The translations under genes were made by a program, and so were the position numbers. Under the pieces are notes generated by a model. The model made no database searches. It saw only the letters and a program-made list of their open reading frames with translations, and was not told the DNA's origin. Positions 8,036 through 15,956 of a stretch of DNA of 64,000 bases are shown here, piece by piece (the stretch's first letter is position 1; every line of letters starts with the position of its first letter). Source of the stretch: Neobacillus massiliamazoniensis (GTDB lineage Bacteria > Bacillota > Bacilli > Bacillales > Cytobacillaceae); the NCBI RefSeq assembly GCF_001048695.1, contig NZ_CVRB01000005.1, positions 186,001 through 250,000 on the forward strand, given 5' to 3'.

Positions 8036-8538
8036 ATAAATCACTCCTCTGCCTTTATGAATCTACATTATAACATTTCATGCTTGATTTTTTTATGGAC
8101 CTAAAATCACAAGTATTCCAATAATTATTTATTCGTTCAATAAGAAGAGCTCCTCAGTAATTAATATTGACAGTTATAATAGATATGAATTTGATAGTCA
8201 ATTTGTCATTTTTTTAAGAGCACAAAAAATGTAGTTCTTAAAAAAAGAGGCGACACCCGTTGTAAAAATTTTAATCCTTATTTGCTAGTTTGTAAAAAAG
8301 GTGATGCCTTTTTAAAACATCGACCTAAATGTTACTATTACCATTTCCATAGCTCTTAAAGTTTTGTAAAGTAACTCCTACTACATCCTCGAATACAAAC
8401 CGCTCGAATTCTCCAGCCATCCTGTTACCATTTCACATGTTGGTTGAAAGTAATTTCAAGTTTTCCCGACCTTGCTCCAACCAGTATTAATCGCACCATT
8501 TTGTCCTTGAGAAGTGCCATTTGATTCCTGGTTTTAAC
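8036..8538. other. Intergenic stretch with hairpin and decayed sequence
   Basis: Contains a long imperfect hairpin at about 8243..8313 (AAAGAGGCGACACC with GGTGATGCCTTTTT). A minus-strand stretch at about 8335..8430 is open for 31 codons (contains FERFVFEDVVGVTLQNFKSY) and looks like the end of a lost gene. No intact gene is supported. Confidence 0.4.
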
Positions 8539-8626
8539 CGACTGACCTGCATAAAAAAAGAACTGCCGCAGCAGCCCCATCTTGAACTAAAGCTACCCGT
8601 TACTTTAAGTGAAATAATTTACAAAC
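8539..8626. repeat. Directional intergenic repeat, full copy
   Basis: ACCGACTGACCTGC (L), stem region GAACTGCCGCAGCAGCCCC, then CTTGAACTAAAGCTACCCG and TTACTTTAAGTGAAATAATT with ACAAAC (R). It ends 12 bases before the stop of the minus-strand gene at 8638. Its CTTGAACTAAAGC junction matches the reconstructed exon junction of the group II intron site. Confidence 0.85.
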
Positions 8627-8637
8627 ATTTAATTTAC

Positions 8638-9048
8638 CTACGAGTTAATTTTTCTTCTTCCATATCTCTTCCGGTAAACGAATTTTCTTAAATCAACGTC
8701 TTTTAAATTGCCGTCATAACACAAAAAGAGTAAAGATTGAAACTCCTTAAAATCCTCGATGACAAAAAGAGCGAATTCTTTTCGTTCGCTCTTCATTTTC
8801 ATTTTTACTTCTTCTTTTGAAAGGATGTCGTCAAGTTGGTCTTGATAATAGGCTTTCGTATCTTCCCATTTATCTTTGCGATTCACCAAAATATCCTTAC
8901 CATACTCCGGTAATTTATCAATAACAAGGTCGATATACCCCTCTGACCACATTAACATTTTGTCTTTTTCTGGAAGTTCAAGTACCATTTTTAACAAACC
9001 CGTTTCGTCTATATCTTTTTGAATGGCATATTTTCCGACCCGATTCAT
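8638..9048 (-). CDS. Hypothetical protein, 136 residues
   Basis: Strongly charged, Lys- and Asp-rich soluble protein with no signal peptide or membrane segment (DETGLLKMVLELPEKDKMLM; EDTKAYYQDQLDDILSKEEV). The C-terminus is very basic (YRKRYGRRK). No family is recognised. The ATG at 9048 is five bases after GAGGTGG; a second ATG one codon upstream is too close. The gene is followed within 12 bases by a directional repeat whose hairpin can act as its terminator. Helix-rich composition suggests a small all-alpha protein, but nothing more can be said. Confidence 0.65.
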   Translation of the reverse strand: MNRVGKYAIQKDIDETGLLKMVLELPEKDKMLMWSEGYIDLVIDKLPEYGKDILVNRKDKWEDTKAYYQDQLDDILSKEEVKMKMKSERKEFALFVIEDFKEFQSLLFLCYDGNLKDVDLRKFVYRKRYGRRKINS

Positions 9049-9368
9049 CATACCCACCTCATGTGCGAATCATTTGGTCTTAGTTTGTTAATTTGTGTTT
9101 TAATGAATTCATTATTCATTCTAACTTTGTGAAGGATTGTACTTAATCTAAACTGCTCCTTTAGTTAAAGAAGGCAAAAAATCAACAATATACAGAGCCT
9201 ACTTGAAAAAAGATGCTCTTTACAATACTTGTCACGGTATAAGTTTAGTGATTTTTTTGAGCTTTTTACCAATTTGCTTTTACCAAAAGGGTTAAGTTAT
9301 TTTTTCCGTTTGATGTTTGAATTTCTGGGGAAAATAAAAAAAACTTCCCTTTAAAGGAGTAAATGCCA

Positions 9369-9572
9369 ATGGCTGTAGAAACAATTTTTGTTAATGAGGC
9401 AACATCAGAAAAGCCGATTCAAGAAATTGAAAGTCTCCTTAATCAATTGGATGGCATCGAAAGAGTATTATTAGACACTACTGATGGCGAAGTAAAGGTC
9501 GAATTTGATGACAAAAAAATCTCAATAGAACAAATCGTCATCACCTTAAAGCAACATAACTTTCACATTTAA
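9369..9572 (+). CDS. HMA-fold protein without metal-binding cysteines
   Basis: 67 residues with the beta-alpha-beta-beta-alpha-beta pattern of heavy-metal-associated domains (VETIFVNEATSEKPIQEIES, LDGIERVLLDTTDGEVKVEF, ISIEQIVITLKQHNFHI). The MxCxxC loop is replaced by NEATSEKP, so it cannot bind copper in the usual way. The second ATG was chosen because AAGGAG lies nine bases before it; the first ATG is only three bases from the site. It is one of the few plus-strand genes and is not followed by a directional repeat. Role unknown. Confidence 0.75.
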   Translation: MAVETIFVNEATSEKPIQEIESLLNQLDGIERVLLDTTDGEVKVEFDDKKISIEQIVITLKQHNFHI

Positions 9573-9912
9573 TAACAAAGACACAACTTGGTAAGGATAG
9601 TCGTTATGCATAAATTTAGATAATTCCAAAAAGAAAAGGACCATCTTTGATATCGGGTTCTGTTTTTGAACTACAAAACCTAAAAAAGTGAGTAAAGTAT
9701 AGATTAAATGCCACACAAAAAACACCTTTTTAGTTTTTATTAAAAGTCAAGATATTTCTTGAAACCCTTAATAACATTATATTTTTATTTAATGTCAGAC
9801 ATTATAAGGGGTAAATTATAAAGGATAGATGAGCTGAATAAAATATGCTCTATCTATCCCTTTTTTTGTAGTACAAATGCCCTCATTTACTACCACAAGA
9901 AATTGTAATGTT
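9573..9912. other. Intergenic stretch
   Basis: No gene is supported. It ends in a strong plus-strand terminator (9821..9868), so a transcript from the upstream HMA-like gene, or a small RNA, probably crosses it. Confidence 0.5.
9821..9868 (+). terminator. Strong intrinsic terminator
   Basis: GGATAGATGAGC pairs with GCTCTATCTATCC across a 12-base loop and is followed by seven T. Confidence 0.85.
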
Positions 9913-9941
9913 GTTGTACTAACGCACCCGTTAGCTTAATA
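9913..9941. repeat. Directional repeat, R core
   Basis: GTTGTACTAACGCACCCG then TTAGCTTAATAAC. The TTA is the reverse complement of the stop codon of the DMP19 gene, so repeat and gene overlap. Confidence 0.8.
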
Positions 9942-10308
9942 ACGAGAGTAATTTTTTATATGTTTCTTCATACTCCATTTTGGCATAAAATTTATCATCT
10001 AAATCATCAAATTTATCTAGTTTATCGTCCTCTGATTTGTTACTATGATATATTTTATTTGCTTTTAATCCTAAACTAGCCAAGAACGTTATCCCTAATT
10101 TCTCCATTACTGCAAAGGTCTCACTCCAAAATTCACCTGCACTATTTGAAAAGTATTGGTCGAATCCACCGTTGTTTAGTTCCATTAACAATGAATCCAC
10201 TAAATAGAACTGTCTTTCATTACTATTTAGACCTTCTAACCCAGCTTCACTTTCCTTCTCTTGAATCTTATGAGACATTTCTAAATATTTTTCTTCTATA
10301 TTACTCAC
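9931..10308 (-). CDS. DMP19 family protein (DUF4375)
   Basis: About 125 residues. The family signature LVDSLLMELNNGGFDQYFSN then SAGE is present near residue 50, with the helical SETFAVMEKLGI following. DMP19 proteins of Neisseria mimic DNA to block a repressor, and related DUF4375 proteins occur among polymorphic-toxin immunity genes; which role applies here is unknown. The GTG at 10308 lies seven bases after GGGGG; the upstream ATG at 10323 has no site. Its stop codon is inside the R part of a directional repeat. Confidence 0.85.
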   Translation of the reverse strand: MSNIEEKYLEMSHKIQEKESEAGLEGLNSNERQFYLVDSLLMELNNGGFDQYFSNSAGEFWSETFAVMEKLGITFLASLGLKANKIYHSNKSEDDKLDKFDDLDDKFYAKMEYEETYKKLLSLLS

Positions 10309-10364
10309 TGAAAATACCCCCATATACTTTTTATCTAAATATTCGACATTAAATAGTTTTTACC

Positions 10365-10500
10365 TGTTATTGAACTAGACTGCCACGTTGTAGTTCCTCT
10401 AATGAGTAAGTGTTTGTTAAATATAAAACCTGCCACTTTACTTCAACAAAAAAAGAGCATTTCTCCTTCTTTAAGAAACGCCTCCTTTAGTTTAATAAGT
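10365..10500. repeat. Directional repeat, tandem L units
   Basis: TTATTGAACTAGACTGCCAC, then a second unit AACCTGCCACTTTACTTCAA, a hairpin AGAGCATTTCTCCTTCTTTA, and CGCCTCCTTTAGTTTAATAAG. Two L-like blocks precede one R-like block. Confidence 0.75.
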
Positions 10501-10570
10501 TTTACAAAAAAGAACATTAATCCTTCTTGGATAGAAGCCCCAGTTGGTTAACCAAGACATACTAATTAAC

Positions 10571-10726
10571 TTACTTCTTTGGTTTTCTAAATAACAAATA
10601 GGTAAATAACGGCATAATAATAACCATTATTTTATCATTTTTTAAAAACAAACTATACATTCCACAACCCCAAAGTAAGATAAGTGAGATTATATTCCAT
10701 ATAATATCGGATCTTTTACCATTCAT
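10571..10726 (-). CDS. 51-residue membrane protein, short paralogue of the protein at 21686
   Basis: Two transmembrane segments (IIWNIISLILLWGCGMYSLF and IMVIIMPLFTYLLF) joined by LKNDK. It matches the last 50 residues of the 135-residue protein at 21686..22093 (GLYSLFYKND, MIPLFSYLI). AAGGGGAG lies 12 bases upstream of the ATG. It is either a truncated duplicate or a two-helix member of the same unassigned family. Confidence 0.55.
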   Translation of the reverse strand: MNGKRSDIIWNIISLILLWGCGMYSLFLKNDKIMVIIMPLFTYLLFRKPKK

Positions 10727-10805
10727 TTTTTATCATTCTCCCCTTGGACACGATACCGAACACTATTTATTACATATTCTTCTTGTTTTATAATTTATCC
10801 TTTTT

Positions 10806-10890
10806 GAATTAACCTGACCTTTAATTCAATAAGAAAAAACATCCCTTATTAAAGGAATGCACCCGATAGTTTAAGTGAAAATGTTCGCAA
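10806..10890. repeat. Directional intergenic repeat, full copy
   Basis: GAATTAACCTGACCTTTAA then TTCAATAAGAAAAA (L), hairpin CATCCCTTATTAAAGGAATG, R GCACCCGATAGTTTAAGTG with TTCGCAA. It is nearly identical to 17396..17476 in its L and hairpin. Confidence 0.85.
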
Positions 10891-10896
10891 TTTTTT

Positions 10897-10959
10897 TACC
10901 TTAACAAAATCTAATCCCTTAATGTGTAGGGGCATATTAAAAAAGACGCCTTCTTACTT
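10897..10959. repeat. Alternative repeat tail, left half, interrupted by IS3 element
   Basis: CCTTAACAAAATCTAATCCC, TTAATGTGTAGGGGCATAT, GACGCCTTCTTACTT, then the IS begins. The right half continues at 12415. The intact comparison is 2037..2120. Confidence 0.85.
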
Positions 10960-11013
10960 TGAACTGCACCCCAAATGTTAGACACGAGTCAAACATTTGG
11001 AGGTGCCTTTTTT

Positions 11014-11538
11014 ATGGCAAGAGTTACTCTTGAACAAAAATTAGATGCCATTTTTCGTTATGAAAATGGTAGAGAAAGCCTTAATTCAATTGCTAAATCC
11101 CTCAATTTAACTAATAATGAAACCGTTAATTTTTGGATAAAAAAATATCACTTTCATGGATTAGAAGCTTTTAAAAAGGGCTATACACGTTACACTTTTG
11201 AAGATAAACTAAACATACTCAAATATATGAACGAGAACGGGTTGTCTTCTTTAGAGACTGCAGTGCAGTTTAATTTACCTTCTCCAGGTACAATTAGAAA
11301 ATGGCGAATTAGTCTTAGAAACAATAGTGTAGACTCCCTAATTCTTAAGAAAAAGGGGCGTCCAAAGTTGAAGAAAGACAACCAAAAAGAAACTAAAAAT
11401 CAGGTCTTCGAAGAAGGTTCTTTAGAAGCATTACAAGCAGAGAATGAACGTTTACGTATGGAGAATGCGTATCTAAAAAAGTTGAATGCCTTAGTTCAAG
11501 AAAAGGAAACATTACGACGAAAGACAAAGCGCAAGTAG
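11014..11538 (+). CDS. IS3-family transposase OrfA
   Basis: 174 residues with two helix-turn-helix segments (LNSIAKSLNLTNNETVNFWI and LETAVQFNLPSPGTIRKWRI) that bind the element ends, and a C-terminal leucine-zipper coiled coil (LEALQAENERLRMENAYLKK). Start is the ATG 15 nt downstream of GGAGGTGCC, just inside the left inverted repeat. OrfA normally forms the full transposase with OrfB by -1 frameshifting; the OrfB frame is indeed -1 relative to this one near 11520. Confidence 0.9.
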   Translation: MARVTLEQKLDAIFRYENGRESLNSIAKSLNLTNNETVNFWIKKYHFHGLEAFKKGYTRYTFEDKLNILKYMNENGLSSLETAVQFNLPSPGTIRKWRISLRNNSVDSLILKKKGRPKLKKDNQKETKNQVFEEGSLEALQAENERLRMENAYLKKLNALVQEKETLRRKTKRK

Positions 11539-12376
11539 TTTATGAACTAAGGGATCAATTTAGTGTAAAAGAGTTAATACAGCTAGCTGGAATCAAGCGT
11601 AGCACTTATTATTACTGGACAAGTCGCTTTGACCGACCTGATAAATATGCCGAAATGAAATCGATGATTTCTACTATATATCACGACCATAAAGGAAGAT
11701 ATGGTTATCGTCGAATAACATTAGAATTACGTAATCAAGGCTTCCTGATCAATCATAAAACGGTTCAACGACTTATGAAGGAATTGGGTTTAAAATCTCT
11801 TGTTCGTATGAAAAAATATCGTTCTTATAAAGGAAATATGGGCAAAATTGCAACAAACATTCTTCAACGTGATTTCGTTGCGACAAAACCAAATGAAAAG
11901 TGGGTAACGGACGTAACAGAATTTCATTTATTTGGTGAGAAGTTATATCTTTCCCCTGTACTAGATTTATATAATGGTGAGATTATCGCCTATAATATTC
12001 AAAGTCGTCCTACGTATGAACTTGTATCAAAAATGTTAGACAAAGCTGTCACCTGCTTATCCGAAGGAGATGCCCCAGTATTACATTCAGATCAAGGTTG
12101 GCATTATCAAATGAAACAATACTCTTATGCCTTAAAACAACATGGTATTACCCAAAGTATGTCTCGTAAAGGTAACTGTTTAGATAATGCAGTAATGGAG
12201 AACTTTTTGGTCTATTAAAATCTGAACTATTATATATACAAGAATTTGAGAGTATGGTTCACTTCAATCGTGAGCTTGAACTGTATATCGAATACTACAA
12301 TCACAAACGTATTAAAGGAAAATTAAAAGGATTGAGTCCGGTACAATACCGAATTCAATCCTCCATAGCTGCTTAA
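11505..12376 (+). pseudogene. IS3-family transposase OrfB, frameshifted
   Basis: DDE integrase-type catalytic part. HTH_21-like YGYRRITLELRNQGFLINHK, first Asp in WVTDVTEFH, second in VLHSDQGWHYQ, third residue Glu in DNAVMENF. One T is missing after GAGAAC near 12205: the frame runs into a stop as ENFLVY, whereas restoring one T gives ENFFGLLKSELLYIQEFE and the normal end SPVQYRIQSSIAA. The element therefore probably cannot move by itself, unless this is a sequencing error. Confidence 0.85.
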
Positions 12377-12411
12377 CTTAATATCGTGTCTAAATTTTTG
12401 GGGTCACTTCA

Positions 12412-12441
12412 CTTAAGAATAGCGCCCGTTTGTTGAACAAG
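12412..12441. repeat. Alternative repeat tail, right half after IS3 element
   Basis: Target duplication CTT, then AAGAATAGCGCCCGTTTGTT and GAACAAG. It completes the tail begun at 10897. Confidence 0.75.
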
Positions 12442-12575
12442 GTCTCAATTAATATCCCATAAATAAACTGGAGACTTTTCATTATTAAAATGCTTTATTA
12501 TATATTTTCTTAGTTCTTTGGGATATATCCTATATTGAAGTAATTACTTATAAGCTTTTTCTTATAAACAATCTT

Positions 12576-12608
12576 GGAAAAAAGAAATAGACGAGTTGCC
12601 TCGTCTAT
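12576..12608 (-). terminator. tatA terminator
   Basis: ATAGACGAG pairs with CTCGTCTAT around a four-base loop, followed on the minus strand by TTCTTTTTT. It lies just past the tatA stop. Confidence 0.85.
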
Positions 12609-12614
12609 ATATGA

Positions 12615-12851
12615 TTATGAAACTGCTGATTTCTCCTGCTTCTTTTCAACCGCCTTTAATTCAGGCTTTTTTTCTTCCTTTTTCTCTTCCTCTTTATATG
12701 CATCAGATACTAACCCCTTGGCTGCACTCTTGAATTCAGTTAACGTGCGTCCAAAAGCCCGTCCAACTTCCGGTAGCTTGGAAGGTCCGAAAATAATCAA
12801 CGCAAGCACAAGTATTAAAATCAAACCAGGAATCCCTATGTTTTGTAACAT
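12615..12851 (-). CDS. tatA: Sec-independent twin-arginine translocase subunit TatA
   Basis: 78 residues. N-terminal transmembrane helix (PGLILILVLALIIFGPSKLP) with the conserved FGPSKLPEVGRAFGRTL hinge and amphipathic helix, then a Lys/Glu-rich cytoplasmic tail. TatA forms the pore of the Tat pathway at the membrane. It directly follows, on the same strand, a phosphoesterase with a Tat signal. The order matches the Bacillus subtilis phoD-tatAd arrangement, but no tatC is present here, so TatC must be supplied from elsewhere. Confidence 0.93.
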   Translation of the reverse strand: MLQNIGIPGLILILVLALIIFGPSKLPEVGRAFGRTLTEFKSAAKGLVSDAYKEEEKKEEKKPELKAVEKKQEKSAVS

Positions 12852-12889
12852 TCTAATTTCCTCCTATTCATATAACATTTTTCAAACTG

Positions 12890-14788
12890 TTATTTACCGA
12901 TTTTCACAACATACTCCTGCATCCAACTGTTGGTTCTAAAATTCCGGCCTTTGATGACAACTTCATCCTCAAATACATCTAATTGCAAGGCCTGATTAAA
13001 TAAACCGCCTTCTGGGCTTACCACTTCCCCGCCATTCGGGCCTGCCGACATCCATCCGGTTTGAATGGCACCGGTGTTAATGGCTGTAAAGCCTTTCTTA
13101 TTACCGCCTGATACTTTAACATTTACCGCCCAATCTGGCAATTCCAAAGTCCAGTGAGAATGACCGCTGAAGAAGATAGCATTTGGATAGTCTCCAAGAA
13201 TGCTCATTATTTCATCATACTGCATGTAGTCGTTCAGGTAAGGGCTTTGTCGAGAACCTGAAACCGTGTCTTTCAGCACATGGTGAGATAAAACAAAGAC
13301 TGGTATATTTTGCTTGGAGTACTTCTCCAACTGGCTGCGCAGGAAATCTAGTTGTTTATCGCTCATGTATACCTGGTCAATACCACCGTTCCATTTAGGG
13401 AACTGTTCTTTTACGTCTGGCGCATTTTGATAAAAGCCCATGTATTTCTCCGTACCCAATACAATAAATGGAATGCCTTTGACGACCTTTGAATAGTAAG
13501 GTTTGTCCACTCCTGCAAAATCATAGAATCGGCTGAATATTTCTTCTTCCGAAGTTTTGTAATTGTTCCATTTAGCTTCATAAAATTCATGATTTCCGAT
13601 GGAAGAGATGATAGTGAAAGGAACGGCATTGTTATTTATTATATTGCGTACCGTTTCATATTCTCCGATACCCCCTCCGTTTGTAATATCTCCGTTAATA
13701 ATTAGCGCTTTAGAATTCGGGTTGATGATATTCATTTGCTTCAATGCGGTATCAAAATCCCCGGTATCCCCTTGAATATCGCTAATGATGTTGAAAGACA
13801 TGATGGCTTTTCTGGTAATTGGAATGCTCACTTTCAATTCCGAAATTACCGTTTCCCTACCTACGGCATCCGCTACGACTAAGTCTTTAATCGTGATACT
13901 CCCGGTTGAACCTACTTTACCCTGCGCTTTTACATTGATTTTCGCAAGATTGACAGTCTTTTGTTGTTTTAATGGATTTTTGCTTGTAAATTTAACAGCG
14001 ACTGCATTTTTGGAGATTTCCTCCATCTGTACCTGTAATCCCTCTTGCACTCCGGTCACGTCGGTAACCTTAAGAATGGAATTATCAAAATGAATGTTCA
14101 TGCTTTTCGGTACAAAATCGCTGAATACTTGATTCAATCGAAGTATGACAGGAGTATGGACTCCCTCCTGAATAAATCCCGCGTGCTGAACATCGGCTTG
14201 CACCGCTTGGATGAGAGAAGTATCCTCAGGGATGTCCACCTCAATGTGGTCTAAAACAACAAACGTATTGCTTGCCTCTATGTTCTTCTCCCCGGTAACG
14301 ATTACTTTTACTTTATGTTTCCCCGCTTCAAGTTCAGGGCTTTCATAATAAACACCTGCAGGTTGTCTTTTAGGTGCATATAAATCGGATTTTTGTTCCG
14401 GTCCCCCGTCAATGGAGATACCGGCAATCCCGTGTCTGGGATCTTTTGCTCCAAGTAGACGGAATCGATCTCCTATAAATTCGAATTCAAAGTAGGCGCC
14501 CGTATTATTGTTATAAGAGTCCGAGCCATGTCCCCATCCTGTACCCTGGAAGTTAACTTCGAACAAGCCTGTCCCTTGATCAAGATTCGATATCGTGATG
14601 ACATTACTATTGGCTGCAGCAAGGGCTGTTTGCCCTCCATTCAATTGAAGACCACCAAACGGAAAAATCGAGAAGCCGAGGGCAAGTCCAGCTGTTTTCG
14701 TTGTCCCCTGTAAAAAATCTCGTCGATTCATTTCTTTTTCAAAAACACCACTATTTTTATTTTTTTTCTGTGATTTGTCGTTTTTCAT
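12890..14788 (-). CDS. Tat-exported metallophosphoesterase
   Basis: About 632 residues. Twin-arginine signal (EMNRRDFLQGTTKTAGLALG) ending near ALAAA, then about 270 residues of beta-rich domains (one with GHGSDSYNNNTGAYFEFEFI, one cohesin-like with VILRLNQVFSDFVP), then a calcineurin-like phosphatase core from about residue 335: ISDIQGD, LIINGDITNGG, SSIGNHEFYE, VFVLSHH and FFSGHSHW. The usual DxH of the first motif is DIQ. It is exported folded, probably with bound metals, and acts outside the membrane on phosphoesters. ATG at 14788 follows GAGG. The gene next on the strand is tatA, so this is likely its dedicated substrate. Confidence 0.88.
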   Translation of the reverse strand: MKNDKSQKKNKNSGVFEKEMNRRDFLQGTTKTAGLALGFSIFPFGGLQLNGGQTALAAANSNVITISNLDQGTGLFEVNFQGTGWGHGSDSYNNNTGAYFEFEFIGDRFRLLGAKDPRHGIAGISIDGGPEQKSDLYAPKRQPAGVYYESPELEAGKHKVKVIVTGEKNIEASNTFVVLDHIEVDIPEDTSLIQAVQADVQHAGFIQEGVHTPVILRLNQVFSDFVPKSMNIHFDNSILKVTDVTGVQEGLQVQMEEISKNAVAVKFTSKNPLKQQKTVNLAKINVKAQGKVGSTGSITIKDLVVADAVGRETVISELKVSIPITRKAIMSFNIISDIQGDTGDFDTALKQMNIINPNSKALIINGDITNGGGIGEYETVRNIINNNAVPFTIISSIGNHEFYEAKWNNYKTSEEEIFSRFYDFAGVDKPYYSKVVKGIPFIVLGTEKYMGFYQNAPDVKEQFPKWNGGIDQVYMSDKQLDFLRSQLEKYSKQNIPVFVLSHHVLKDTVSGSRQSPYLNDYMQYDEIMSILGDYPNAIFFSGHSHWTLELPDWAVNVKVSGGNKKGFTAINTGAIQTGWMSAGPNGGEVVSPEGGLFNQALQLDVFEDEVVIKGRNFRTNSWMQEYVVKIGK

Positions 14789-15162
14789 AATGTTGATCCT
14801 CTTTTCCTCATAAATTATTAACCATTTCAACTGCAGGAATATACATCAGATTCATTTCGACGATGTCCAGAAAATACTTTTAAGTTAAAACTTGATGTTT
14901 ATAACAATTATTTATCCTCCTAATTTATTTGTACGACCTAATTGTAAATGGGAAATATTTATAAAATATAAATCATATGTAAATTCCAAATTAAAAAAGC
15001 AAATCAAACAAAATAAACAAAACAATTTTTCTTTTGTTTAAGTTGGACTTGAGAAGAAATTTGATTGAGGGGATTTTTAAGTTTTTTTATGATAAACAGT
15101 TTTATAAGAATTTGATGGAGATATATAGCGATTCTCTTCTATTCTTGTAATCCTATACAAAA
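14789..15162. other. Upstream region of the phosphoesterase gene
   Basis: Very AT-rich. On the minus strand several TTTACA-like blocks (TTTACATATGATTTATA; CATTTACAATT) lie about 140-180 bases before the start and loosely recall PhoP boxes, but the spacing is irregular. Nothing else is supported. Confidence 0.3.
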
Positions 15163-15274
15163 CTAGTCATAGTTTCGCATAGTTACCACCCCTTTTACAA
15201 AGCTCCGATAAAATGGTTTCTAGAGATTTTCCGAGCTCTGTAAGGGAATATTCGATTTTTCGTAGGTAAACCTT
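15163..15274 (-). pseudogene. HxlR-type regulator, 3' fragment
   Basis: Minus-strand reading gives a typical HxlR C-terminus: KVYLRKIEYSLTELGKSLET then ILSELCKRGG and a stop. The 5' two thirds, including the recognition helix, are missing; the sequence upstream is a directional repeat. It is a remnant left at a repeat boundary. Confidence 0.75.
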
Positions 15275-15279
15275 TATTC

Positions 15280-15404
15280 CATTAAATGGCCCGATTGTTG
15301 AAAAAAAGCTAATGAAGATTGTTCAACTAAACTCCCGTTAACTCAATAACAAAAAAGGATCGCCGCAGCAATCCTAATCTTCAACTCTTGCACCCCTATT
15401 ACTT
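15280..15404. repeat. Directional intergenic repeat, extended full copy
   Basis: Extension GGCCCGATTGTTGAAAAAAA, L GTTCAACTAAACTCCCG with TTAACTCAATAACAAAAAA, stem-loop GGATCGCCGCAGCAATCC, R CTTCAACTCTTGCACCCC. On the minus strand the stem plus TTTTTT terminates the VOC gene at 15399, whose ancestral TAA lies in R. Confidence 0.9.
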
Positions 15405-15749
15405 CTCCCAAAGCTCTATACGTCTTCCCTATGGATCTTCAATCCAAATAAACTTTCCAAATTCATTAATCGTCTTTTCCATAACAAGGGGAACACCCAT
15501 TTTTTCTAGATGTTTGATACTGTCATCCAAATTTTCAACTTGAAAGTTTAACATCACTTGTTGTTCTGTTGGAAAATAGCGGTCATTTTCAGAAAAGAAG
15601 GAAAAGATAGTTTTATTGCCTGATTGTGGTGTAATAATGGTACCATTCCAATTTTCAATTTCAATTTTTAGGACTTTACTGTACCATTTTTTTATAACCT
15701 CTAGATTTTTAGTCCTCCAAAAGATTCCTCCAAAACCCTTTATTATCAT
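15399..15749 (-). pseudogene. VOC family protein with premature amber codon
   Basis: A glyoxalase-fold protein of 116 codons: GFGGIFWRTKNLEVIKKWYS at the N-terminus, VMLNFQVENLDDSIKHLEKM in the middle and GKFIWIEDP near the end. A TAG at 15429..15431 follows IEDP and is followed in frame by GRRIELWEK and TAA, which is the normal VOC ending with its last Glu, often a metal ligand. The gene is therefore one nonsense change from intact. If translated, the 106-residue product lacks the final strand. The TAA at 15399 is within the directional repeat. Confidence 0.82.
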
Positions 15750-15811
15750 AAGAATCTCCTTCCTATCCCATTAGTTATTAATTTAAATTCTAGTTTTGAA
15801 AGCGAATTCCT

Positions 15812-15915
15812 TCTTTCACCCCCTGAAACGTTAATGGAAGAAGAAAAAGGGTTGCAGTTGCAACCCAATGGTTTAACTAACGCAACAATTAGTTTAAGTG
15901 TAATCCTTCACAAAC
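15812..15915. repeat. Directional intergenic repeat, full copy
   Basis: ACGTTAATGGAAGAAGAAAAA (L end), perfect stem GGGTTGCAGTTGCAACCC, then GTTTAACTAACGCAACAATT, AGTTTAAGTGTAATCC and TTCACAAAC (R). It lies 42 bases past the stop of the gene at 15957; stem plus TTTTTC is its terminator. Confidence 0.9.
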
Positions 15916-15956
15916 TTGCTTTTGGAATTAATAAAGGTCTGAAATTTAGTATTAAG

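Larger units (their letters stand above)
10960..12411 (+). mobile_element. IS3-family insertion sequence (IS150-like)
   Basis: About 1452 bases. Imperfect terminal inverted repeats: left end TGAACTGCACCCCAAATGTT then AGACACG; right end, reverse complement, TGAAGTGACCCCAAAAATTT then AGACACG. CTT at 10957..10959 and 12412..12414 is a three-base target duplication. Two overlapping transposase frames are present, the second in the -1 frame. It interrupts a repeat tail whose intact form is seen at 2037..2120. Confidence 0.92.

Noticed and set aside
8143..8160. GAGCTCCTCAGTAA match to the IS110 left flank at 22806
   Set aside because: A 14-base match is expected by chance in a window of this size, and nothing else of the element is present.
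14930..15010. PhoP-box-like TTTACA blocks upstream of the Tat phosphoesterase
   Set aside because: Spacing between blocks does not follow the 11-base period expected for PhoP boxes.
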